Origin: an uncultured Oscillospiraceae bacterium | GTDB taxonomy: Bacteria; Bacillota; Clostridia; Oscillospirales; Oscillospiraceae | Reading direction: 5' to 3' | NCBI GenBank assembly: GCA_934597585.1 | Contig: CAKTSA010000021.1 | Coordinates: forward strand, 1-28,522 | DNA: 28,522 nucleotides | Shown: in pieces, positions 1 through 16,041 of the stretch | Numbering within the stretch: the first letter of the stretch is position 1 | Layout of the letters: the number at the start of each line of letters is the position of its first letter | Made by a program: the position numbers and the translations under genes | Notes under the pieces: model-generated | Seen by the model: the letters and a program-made list of their open reading frames with translations, nothing else | Databases searched by the model: none | Told to the model about the DNA's origin: nothing

Positions 1-122
1 GGGGAGGACAGGTTGGTCTCCTTGTTCTTCAGCGTATTCAGGCCCTTCTGCATAGCGGGGGAATTGGACTTGTAGGTCGCCTTCTTCCGGCCCTGCTTGA
101 CCAGCTGATTAAAAGTAGGCAT
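1..122 (-). CDS. rpsL: 30S ribosomal protein S12, N-terminal part (cut by window edge)
   Basis: S12 is a universal 30S protein at the decoding centre. The 40 visible codons read MPTFNQLVKQGRKKATYKSN and on to NKETNLSSP, the conserved S12 N-terminus. The ATG at 122-120 is preceded by AAAGGAG about 10 nt upstream. The gene runs off the left edge, so the loop carrying the streptomycin-resistance residues is not visible. It lies 91 bp downstream of the L7Ae-like gene on the same strand and is probably co-transcribed with it, as in the Bacillus str region. Identification is secure despite truncation. Confidence 0.97.
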   Translation of the reverse strand, partial: MPTFNQLVKQGRKKATYKSNSPAMQKGLNTLKNKETNLSS

Positions 123-175
123 GCAATAGGTACTCCTTTCTTCAAAATTGTGGGAATAACTCCCTTTATTTTCCT

Positions 176-198
176 CGGAATAAAAGCGTTTTATTCCG
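176..198 (-). promoter_or_regulatory. Perfect hairpin between the L7Ae-like gene and rpsL
   Basis: Two perfect 10-bp arms (CGGAATAAAA / TTTTATTCCG) flank a 3-nt loop. No long T tract follows on the minus strand, so it is not a canonical terminator. It may be an mRNA processing or stability element, or an attenuator inside the operon. The function is inferred; the structure is seen directly. Confidence 0.55.
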
Positions 199-213
199 GA
201 AGAAACAAATTCG

Positions 214-456
214 TCACGCCTCCAGCGGCGCGGCAGCGGCAGTGCCCACGGCGATGGAGCAGGCCCGGCCCAGCTGGGCCATGGTGTAGTCCGTCACCAC
301 TGTGATGCCGGAGGCCTGGCACAGCGCCTCCATGGGCTCGGTGAGCCGGGGATCGGCGTCGCAGGCCAGATAGACCCTGCGCACTTTTCCGGAGGCCACA
401 GCCCTGCGGACCTGCTTCAGGCCCACCACTTTTTCCTTGGCCGCCAGTGCTTCCAT
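214..456 (-). CDS. rplGB: L7Ae/L30e-family ribosome-associated protein (YbxF/RplGB type)
   Basis: This 80-residue protein belongs to the L7Ae/L30e/S12e family, whose members bind kink-turn RNA. In Bacillus the equivalent gene (ybxF/rplGB) also lies between rpoC and rpsL. Visible family features are the N-terminal GLKQVRRAVASGKVRRVYLA segment, the following ACDADP turn and the C-terminal QLGRACSIAVGTAAAA segment. The ATG at 456 was chosen over one 60 bp upstream because AGGAGG sits about 9 nt before it and family homology begins there. It has its own strong promoter at 523-551 and is followed by rpsL. The exact cellular role is not settled for this family. Confidence 0.9.
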   Translation of the reverse strand: MEALAAKEKVVGLKQVRRAVASGKVRRVYLACDADPRLTEPMEALCQASGITVVTDYTMAQLGRACSIAVGTAAAAPLEA

Positions 457-522
457 GTGCGCTGTCTCCTCCTGTTGCTGCGGTATGACAAAGTTCGCGG
501 AGCAATGCCCGCGCAATTTAGA

Positions 523-551
523 ATTATAGCATAGCCAAGAAACAGCGTCAA
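523..551 (-). promoter_or_regulatory. Sigma-A-type promoter of the L7Ae-like gene/rpsL operon
   Basis: On the minus strand TTGACG (551-546) and TATAAT (528-523) are separated by exactly 17 nt. This near-consensus promoter lies about 67 bp upstream of the start codon. It lets the ribosomal protein operon be expressed independently of rpoBC, whose terminator lies just upstream. Confidence 0.88.
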
Positions 552-620
552 GTGGATTTCCACCAAAAATTTGTGATTTTCTCCGAAATCCCTCGTTGAA
601 ATGTGTGCAGTTCGCAGAAT

Positions 621-651
621 AAATGCCCTCCGGCAGCGCCGGAGGGCATTT
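621..651 (-). terminator. Hairpin downstream of rpoC
   Basis: Perfect 14-bp arms (AAATGCCCTCCGGC and its complement) enclose a 3-nt loop, 27 bp after the rpoC stop. The stem ends in ATTT followed by ATTC, so the U tract is short, but the GC-rich stem fits an intrinsic terminator closing the rpoBC transcript. Confidence 0.75.
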
Positions 652-677
652 GGGATCATAAACGAAGCTTCAGTGGC

Positions 678-4397
<3,720 letters not shown>

Positions 4398-4418
4398 TTA
4401 TTCAGCTCCTCCTCTTTC

Positions 4419-8102
<3,684 letters not shown>

Positions 8103-8326
8103 GTTAGTCCATCACGCCTTTCTGTTTGTTGTGCCGCCCCGGCCGCCCATCAGGCCGGTGCGGAGCTCTGTATTTCAATTTTTTACCAAACACATGCAGT
8201 CCGCCATTCTGACACACGTGGTCTTGTTGCTATTTTCGCTGAAAACCACTTGTATTTCCCTCTTGGCGGTGGTATACTGGTCATGTAAAAGGGGACATGT
8301 CCCCATCACCCCAATATAAGCGTCTT
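8103..8326 (-). promoter_or_regulatory. Long 5' leader of the rpoBC transcript
   Basis: About 215 nt separate the predicted transcription start (near 8320) from the rpoB ATG, and no gene is visible here. It contains a perfect 14-bp palindrome GGGGACATGTCCCC at 8291-8304, at roughly +17 to +30, and a 6-bp GC hairpin (CCGGCC/GGCCGG) at 8139-8158 close to the start codon. A leader this long often carries control elements. The palindrome could be a protein operator or a small RNA hairpin; which one cannot be told from sequence. Confidence 0.5.
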
Positions 8327-8355
8327 ATCTTACCACATTTTTGGTGGCATGTCAA
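8327..8355 (-). promoter_or_regulatory. Sigma-A-type promoter of rpoBC
   Basis: On the minus strand TTGACA (8355-8350) and TAAGAT (8332-8327) are spaced by exactly 17 nt. This is the only strong promoter seen upstream of rpoB. It lies just after two tandem hairpins, so rpoBC appears to be an independent transcription unit. Confidence 0.87.
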
Positions 8356-8366
8356 GATAAAGTACA

Positions 8367-8395
8367 GGCAGCGGCAAAATATTTTTGCCGCTGCC
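8367..8395 (-). terminator. Second of two tandem hairpins before the rpoBC promoter
   Basis: Arms GGCAGCGGCAAAA and TTTTGCCGCTGCC (13 bp, perfect) enclose a 3-nt loop. The A/T part of the stem gives TTTTGCC after the loop rather than a free U tract, so termination strength is uncertain. Together with 8411-8443 it insulates rpoBC from the upstream lipoprotein gene. Confidence 0.6.
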
Positions 8396-8410
8396 TATTC
8401 GTATGCATCA

Positions 8411-8443
8411 AGAGAGCGCGTTTCCGCCGGAAACGCGCTCTCT
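8411..8443 (-). terminator. Terminator hairpin after the lipoprotein gene
   Basis: Perfect 15-bp arms (AGAGAGCGCGTTTCC and its complement) with a 3-nt loop begin 5 bp after the stop codon of the lipoprotein gene. The T content after the stem is low, but length and position suggest a terminator or 3'-end stabilising stem. Confidence 0.68.
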
Positions 8444-8448
8444 CCGTT

Positions 8449-9162
8449 CTATTCTGTCGGCCCCACGTACTTGGACCAGATCTCCGTGATGTAGCCGATG
8501 CTGCCGTCGGAGTACTCCACGTGACAGCGCACCTCCGTATACGCCGCGTCCGGCGCCGACGCCGTGGGAAACACCCGCTCCACCTGCCGCAGCACCACAT
8601 CGTTCAGATACGCCTGTCCACCCTTGAAATAGGCGTCGCTGCCATAAAAGTGCACCGAATCCACCGTGCACTCGTCCCGGTTCAGGCCCTCGTTATAGGT
8701 CAGCCCCTTGGCGATCAGCCGGTCCTTGCCCAGCTTCTCGGCGGCGGCGCAGTCATAGTTCTTGGTGGCCTCCACCATCTTCTGTCCCGTGGGGGCGGGG
8801 CCGCCGCCCTCTGTCCAGTGGTCCGGCAGCGTCTCGCCGCCGGAGGCGGTCTGTCCCGTTTCCCCGGTCTGCTGCTCCTCCTCCTTCTTCTCCGGCTGGG
8901 CAGCAGGCGTTTCCGTCTGGGCGGCGGGCTTTTTCTCCTGGGCAGACAGCTTCTCCGTATTCCCCGCCGCCTGCCGGCCGTCCTCGCCGCCGCTCTCCTC
9001 CGGTGTCTGTACCTCCTGCTCCCGGGGCGCGACCACCGTCACCGTCCCGGTGGGGTCGCCCGGTGTCTCATTCACCTCCGCATTCTCCGCCGCCCTGCTT
9101 CCGCAGGCCGCCAGCGCCAGCAGCAGAAGCACGCCCACCAGCAGTCCCATGTATCTTCTCAT
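8449..9162 (-). CDS. Unknown lipoprotein with low-complexity linker
   Basis: The 237-residue product starts with a lipoprotein signal: MRRYMGL, a hydrophobic stretch and the lipobox LAAC with C20, so it should be anchored on the outer face of the membrane. Residues of about 40-115 form an E/Q/K/P/T-rich, probably disordered linker. The C-terminal part (about 125-237) looks folded, with segments such as DRLIAKGLTYNEGLNRDE and YTEVRCHVEYSDGSIGYITE, but I do not recognise the family. The start is supported by GGAGG 8 nt upstream. It lies 15 bp after rlmD on the same strand, so it is probably the last gene of that operon. No function is assigned. Confidence 0.85.
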   Translation of the reverse strand: MRRYMGLLVGVLLLLALAACGSRAAENAEVNETPGDPTGTVTVVAPREQEVQTPEESGGEDGRQAAGNTEKLSAQEKKPAAQTETPAAQPEKKEEEQQTGETGQTASGGETLPDHWTEGGGPAPTGQKMVEATKNYDCAAAEKLGKDRLIAKGLTYNEGLNRDECTVDSVHFYGSDAYFKGGQAYLNDVVLRQVERVFPTASAPDAAYTEVRCHVEYSDGSIGYITEIWSKYVGPTE

Positions 9163-9177
9163 CTCTCTGTCCTCCGT

Positions 9178-10533
9178 TTATTCCCCGTCTCTCCGCTCCA
9201 GCAGAACGACAGATTCCACATGTGCCGTCCGTGGGAACAGATCCACCGCGGCCGCCCGCACGGCCCGATACCCGTGCTCCGCGAAGCGCTTCACGTCCCG
9301 CCCCAGGGTGGCCGGGTCGCAGGATACATACACGATGCGCCCCGGCGCCATCTCCGCCGCAGCCTCCATCACCTCCGGGGCCAGCCCCTTCCGGGGCGGG
9401 TCCACGCAGATCACATCGGGCCGCAGCCCGCGCCTGGCCAACTCCGCCGCCGTCTCCTTGGCATCGCCGCAGAAGAACTCCACATTCTCCACGCCGTTGT
9501 CCCTGGCGTTCTGCCATGCGTCGTCAATGGCCTCCGGCACGATCTCCGCGCCGATGGCCCGCTTACAGTGCCGCGCCATGCACAGTGTGATGGTGCCCGC
9601 CCCGCAATAGAGGTCCAGCACCGTCTCCTCCCCCGTCAGGGCGGCGAACTCCACCGCCTTGCGGTACAGCACCTCCGCCTGCACCCGGTTCACCTGATAG
9701 AAGGACGGCACGCTGAGCCGGAAGGTCAGCCCCCACAGGCTATCCCGCAGGGTATCCACCCCCCACAGGGTGCGGTAGCTGTCCCCCAGGATCACGTTGC
9801 CCTTCTTCCGGTTGACACCCCAGACGATACCCACCGCGCCGGGGACCGCCTGCCGCAGCAGCTCCACCAGCTCCGGCTCATGGGGCGCCCGCTCGCCGTT
9901 GCCCAGCAGGCAGATCAGGCTCTCTCCCGCCCCGTTGGTGCGGACGTACAGATGCCGCAGCAGTCCTCGGCCCGTTTTCTCGTCATAGCAGGGCACCCGG
10001 AACTGCCGGATGTACTGCCGCACCGCCCGGGCCGCCGCGTCCGCCTCCGGCCGCTGGATCAGGCATTGCTCCACGCCGATGACCTCATGGCTGCGGGCCC
10101 GGTAGAACCCCACCGCGCCGTTGGCCGCGATGGGATACTGGCTCTTGTTGCGGTAGCAGTCCGTATCCGCCGCACCCAGGATCTCCTCCACCCGCACATC
10201 GCTGCCGCCGATGCGGCCCAGGGCATCCTGCACCCGCTGCCGCTTGGCGTTCAGCTCCTCGGCGTAGTCCATGTGCCGGAAGTCGCAGCCGCCGCACCTG
10301 CCGTAATAGGGGCAGTCCGGCTCCCGCCGGTGCTGGGACGGCCCATGGATGGCCGTCACCTTGCCGAAAGCGGCGTGCTTCAGCACCTTCATGATCAGGA
10401 TATCGCAGTCCTCACCCCGGATGGCCCGGTGGACAAACACCACCTGCCCGTTGACCCGGGCGATGCCCAGCCCCTCGGAGGAATACCCCTCGATGACCGC
10501 CCGGACGGTCTGATTCTTTTGCAGCGTTTCCAT
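9178..10533 (-). CDS. rlmD: 23S rRNA (uracil-C5)-methyltransferase, RlmD/RlmCD family
   Basis: This 451-residue S-adenosylmethionine-dependent enzyme should methylate C5 of one or two uridines in 23S rRNA. A TRAM-type RNA-binding region covers about residues 5-60. Four cysteines (C74, C80, C83, C157) match the family iron-sulfur cluster site. The methyltransferase core shows FYQVN (278-282), the SAM loop DLYCGAGT (307-314), DPPRKG (378-383), the catalytic cysteine C405 in SCDP, and the base E440 in HVESV. Gram-positive members may modify two sites (RlmCD), and sequence alone does not decide this. The ATG has AGAGG a few bases upstream. It follows the MBL-hydrolase gene with only a hairpin between and no room for a clear promoter. 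Confidence 0.93.
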   Translation of the reverse strand: METLQKNQTVRAVIEGYSSEGLGIARVNGQVVFVHRAIRGEDCDILIMKVLKHAAFGKVTAIHGPSQHRREPDCPYYGRCGGCDFRHMDYAEELNAKRQRVQDALGRIGGSDVRVEEILGAADTDCYRNKSQYPIAANGAVGFYRARSHEVIGVEQCLIQRPEADAAARAVRQYIRQFRVPCYDEKTGRGLLRHLYVRTNGAGESLICLLGNGERAPHEPELVELLRQAVPGAVGIVWGVNRKKGNVILGDSYRTLWGVDTLRDSLWGLTFRLSVPSFYQVNRVQAEVLYRKAVEFAALTGEETVLDLYCGAGTITLCMARHCKRAIGAEIVPEAIDDAWQNARDNGVENVEFFCGDAKETAAELARRGLRPDVICVDPPRKGLAPEVMEAAAEMAPGRIVYVSCDPATLGRDVKRFAEHGYRAVRAAAVDLFPRTAHVESVVLLERRDGE

Positions 10534-10548
10534 GTGACCTCTTTCTCA

Positions 10549-10581
10549 AAAATAGGGGAAGCCACCGGCTTCCCCTATTTT
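10549..10581 (-). terminator. Terminator/attenuator between the MBL hydrolase and rlmD
   Basis: Perfect 15-bp arms (AAAATAGGGGAAGCC and its complement) with a 3-nt loop are followed on the minus strand by a T-rich end (ATTTTTG), a good intrinsic terminator. It ends only about 15 bp before the rlmD start codon, so downstream genes need read-through or a promoter inside the preceding gene. Confidence 0.82.
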
Positions 10582-10590
10582 CATGTTCCC

Positions 10591-12198
10591 TTAAAACTCG
10601 AATTTCTCCGTGATCTTGCGGATGGTCTCCGCCATAGCGCCCAGGGTCTTGTTGTCCCGGCCCTTGCTGCGGCGCACCAGTGCCTGCAGGGCATCCATGG
10701 CCTGCAGCAGCTTCTGATAGACCACACCGGCCCGGCTGCCCTGGCCGTCGAACACTGTCTTCTTGCGCTCCGGCAGGAAGCCCTTGGCCAGCTGGGTGCA
10801 GGTGATCAGGTCATACTCCTCCGTATACTGGGGCGCGTGGGCGTCAAAGCCCATGGCGCTGACGGTCTCGGCAAACAGCGGCGCCACCTCCCGGTCGCCG
10901 TGGACGATAAACACATGCTGGGGCTTGGGCTCCTTGAAGTGAGAGATCCAATCCAGCAGATGATCCCGGTCCGCGTGGGAGCTGAGGCCCTGGAAGTTCA
11001 CGATCTTCGCCCGGACCGCCACGTCCTCGCCGAACAGCTTCACACTGGCGGCCCCGTCCAGCAGCGTGCGGCCCAGGGTGCCGGGGGACTGGAAGCCCAC
11101 GAACACCACGGCGCTGTCAGCACGCCACAGGTTATACTTCAGGTGGTGGCGGATACGGCCCGCGTCGCACATGCCGCTGGCGGAGATGATGACCTTGGGG
11201 GTCTTATCCATATTCAGCAGCTTGGACTCCTCCACCGACTCCGTCAGATGCAGCCCCGGGAAGCTGAACATATGGGTGCCGTCCTGCACCAGGGCCAGCG
11301 CCTCCTCGTCCAGATACCCCCGCAGATCGCCGCAAAAGATGCCGGTGGCGGATTTCGCCAGCGGCGAGTCCACATACACCGGGAAGTCCTGCACCGACTT
11401 CACCAGATGCCGGTCCTTGATCTCCCGGATGAAATACAGCAGCTCCTGGGTACGGCCCACGGCGAAGGAGGGGATCACCACATTGCCGCCCCGGCCCAGG
11501 GTCTCGTCGATGATCTCCGCCAGGTCGTCGGTATAGCTCCACACCTCGGTGTGGTTGCGGTTGCCGTAGGTGCTCTCCATCACCACATAGTCCGCCCCGC
11601 CAAAGAACTGAGGATTCCGGATGATGGGCTGATCCACGTTGCCGATATCGCCGGAGAACACGATGTTCCGCTTCTCGCCGCCCTCCGTCAGCTCCATCAG
11701 GATAGAGGCGCTGCCCAGCAGGTGGCCCGCATCGATGAACGTGGCCTTCACGCCCTCGCACACGTCGATGGTCTGGTGATACTCGCAGGTCTGCAGGAAT
11801 TCCGGCACCCGCATGGCGTCCGCCACCGTGTACAGGGGCTCCACGTCGGGGCGGCCGGCCCGCTGGTTCTTGCGGTTCTGATACTCGGCGTCGCTCTCCT
11901 GGATGTGGGCGGAGTCCGCCAGCATGATCCGCAGCAGGTCCGCCGTCAGCCGCGTGGTGATGATCTTCCCCTGAAAGCCGTTCTTGATCAGCATGGGGAT
12001 ACGGCCGGAGTGGTCAATGTGGGCGTGGGTCACCAGCACCGCGTCGATGCTGCCGGGGTGGAAGGGCAGCGCGGCGTTGTCCACCTCGTCCCGTCCCTGC
12101 TGCAGGCCGCAGTCGATGAGAATGTGCTTTCCGTTGACCTCCAGACAATGGCAGCTGCCGGTAACGCACTGGTCAGCGCCGAAAAAACTCAGCTTCAT
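10591..12198 (-). CDS. MBL-fold/beta-CASP metallohydrolase with RNA-specificity domain
   Basis: The product (535 residues) is a zinc-dependent metallo-beta-lactamase fold hydrolase of the beta-CASP group (COG1236-like), whose studied members cut or trim RNA. Zinc-site residues are H58, H60, D62 and H63 in HAHIDHSG, H159 in AGHLLGS and D184 in SGDIG. Beta-CASP motifs are MESTYGNR (207-214), SASGMCDAG (339-347) and the late histidine H408 in SSHAD. The last 80 residues form a less conserved tail. I chose the start at 12198 (MKLSFFG) because AAAGGA lies 8 nt upstream; an ATG 27 bp earlier lacks a site. It is driven by the promoter at 12274-12302. The substrate is not known. Confidence 0.9.
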   Translation of the reverse strand: MKLSFFGADQCVTGSCHCLEVNGKHILIDCGLQQGRDEVDNAALPFHPGSIDAVLVTHAHIDHSGRIPMLIKNGFQGKIITTRLTADLLRIMLADSAHIQESDAEYQNRKNQRAGRPDVEPLYTVADAMRVPEFLQTCEYHQTIDVCEGVKATFIDAGHLLGSASILMELTEGGEKRNIVFSGDIGNVDQPIIRNPQFFGGADYVVMESTYGNRNHTEVWSYTDDLAEIIDETLGRGGNVVIPSFAVGRTQELLYFIREIKDRHLVKSVQDFPVYVDSPLAKSATGIFCGDLRGYLDEEALALVQDGTHMFSFPGLHLTESVEESKLLNMDKTPKVIISASGMCDAGRIRHHLKYNLWRADSAVVFVGFQSPGTLGRTLLDGAASVKLFGEDVAVRAKIVNFQGLSSHADRDHLLDWISHFKEPKPQHVFIVHGDREVAPLFAETVSAMGFDAHAPQYTEEYDLITCTQLAKGFLPERKKTVFDGQGSRAGVVYQKLLQAMDALQALVRRSKGRDNKTLGAMAETIRKITEKFEF

Positions 12199-12273
12199 GG
12201 CGTACATCCTTTCCAAAAAGTTCACAGTTTCCGTGAAATGATCTGCTATGATAAGCGCGGTGATATTTTATTT

Positions 12274-12302
12274 ATCATACCACCTTTTCCCGCCGTAGGC
12301 AA
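12274..12302 (-). promoter_or_regulatory. Promoter of the MBL hydrolase gene
   Basis: On the minus strand TTGCCT (12302-12297) and TATGAT (12279-12274) are 17 nt apart, about 75 bp upstream of the chosen start codon. It is divergent from the secA promoter about 40 bp away. Confidence 0.8.
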
Positions 12303-12342
12303 GCCGCAACTTGCCCCGTCCGCCCGGTTCGTCAAATTTCCT

Positions 12343-12371
12343 TTGCATCCGGGCTGTAAGTATGATATACT
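12343..12371 (+). promoter_or_regulatory. Promoter of secA
   Basis: TTGCAT (12343-12348) and TATACT (12366-12371) are separated by 17 nt and lie 57 bp upstream of the secA start codon. Confidence 0.82.
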
Positions 12372-12428
12372 GATATTTGTATTACTATGTGATGCGCGAA
12401 TTCTTTTTACAGAAAGGATCAATAATAT

Positions 12429-15173
<2,745 letters not shown>

Positions 15174-15191
15174 TCCCATATGACCCAACCC

Positions 15192-15215
15192 GGGCGGCGG
15201 CAAATGCCGCCGCCC
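15192..15215 (+). terminator. GC-rich hairpin after secA
   Basis: Arms GGGCGGCGGCA and TGCCGCCGCCC (11 bp, perfect) flank a 2-nt gap. Only two Ts follow, so termination is probably partial. pgeF starts 22 bp later with no promoter visible between, suggesting read-through from secA. Confidence 0.6.
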
Positions 15216-15237
15216 TTCCCATCCTCAAGGAGGTACT

Positions 15238-16041
15238 ATGTTCCACACCAACACCAAAAACGGCCTCACCATCCTGACTGCCGATACCCTTGACGGCGTG
15301 TGCCATGGCTTTTCCACCCGCCCCGGCGGCGTGTCCCCCGCACCGTGGGACAGCCTGGACCTGGGCGTGGGCCGGGGCGACAACATGGAAAACGTCCGTG
15401 AGAACTACCGCCGCTTCTGCGCCGCCCTGGGTACGGATGTGAACCGCGTGGTGCTCTCCAAGCAGATCCACGAGGACGTGGTGCGCCACGTCACCGAAAG
15501 CGACGCCGGCAAGGGCCTGTGGCGCGACCGGGACTACCCCTCCGTGGACGGCATGGTCACCGATGTCCCCCACCTCCCCCTGGTGGTATTTTCCGCCGAC
15601 TGCAATGTGGTGCTCCTCCACGACCCCGTCCGCCGGGCCATCGGCGCCTGTCACGCCGGCTGGCGGGGCACCGCCCTGGGCATTGCGGGAAAGACGGTGC
15701 GGGAGATGCAGCGCCTCTTCGGCTGCGACCCGGCGGATATCCGCGCCGCCATCGGCCCCGCCATCGGTCCGTGCTGCTTCGAGACCGACGCCGACGTGCC
15801 CGACGCCCTCCGCGCCGCCCTGGGCGCAGAGGCCGACCCCTATATCACCTGGAACGGCCGCAAATACCACATCGACCTGAAGGCCATCAACGCCCTCTGG
15901 CTGCGGAAGGCCGGCGTCACGCGGATCGACATCAGCGGCCACTGCACCGCCTGCCGCACCGACCTCTACTGGAGCCACCGGAAGCACGGCAGCGCCCGGG
16001 GCAGCCAGATCGCCATGATCTCACTGGAGGACCGCCTATGA
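15238..16041 (+). CDS. pgeF: Peptidoglycan editing factor PgeF (YfiH/laccase-domain family)
   Basis: This 267-residue protein belongs to the YfiH/DUF152 family. Members have been reported both to prevent L-Ser misincorporation into the peptidoglycan peptide and to have purine nucleoside phosphorylase/deaminase activity. Metal ligands are visible as H78 in KQIHED, C122 in SADC and H139 in CHAGWRG. AIGPAIGPCCFE and the C-terminal HCTACRTDLYWSHRK are also family blocks. AAGGAGG lies just 4 nt before the ATG. Its TGA overlaps the start of the next gene (ATGA), so the two are translationally coupled. Confidence 0.95.
   Translation: MFHTNTKNGLTILTADTLDGVCHGFSTRPGGVSPAPWDSLDLGVGRGDNMENVRENYRRFCAALGTDVNRVVLSKQIHEDVVRHVTESDAGKGLWRDRDYPSVDGMVTDVPHLPLVVFSADCNVVLLHDPVRRAIGACHAGWRGTALGIAGKTVREMQRLFGCDPADIRAAIGPAIGPCCFETDADVPDALRAALGAEADPYITWNGRKYHIDLKAINALWLRKAGVTRIDISGHCTACRTDLYWSHRKHGSARGSQIAMISLEDRL

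Noticed and set aside
8103..8326. A known riboswitch or ribosomal-protein leader in the rpoB leader
   Set aside because: I could not match the stems to any named riboswitch or L10-type leader by eye; only simple palindromes were seen.
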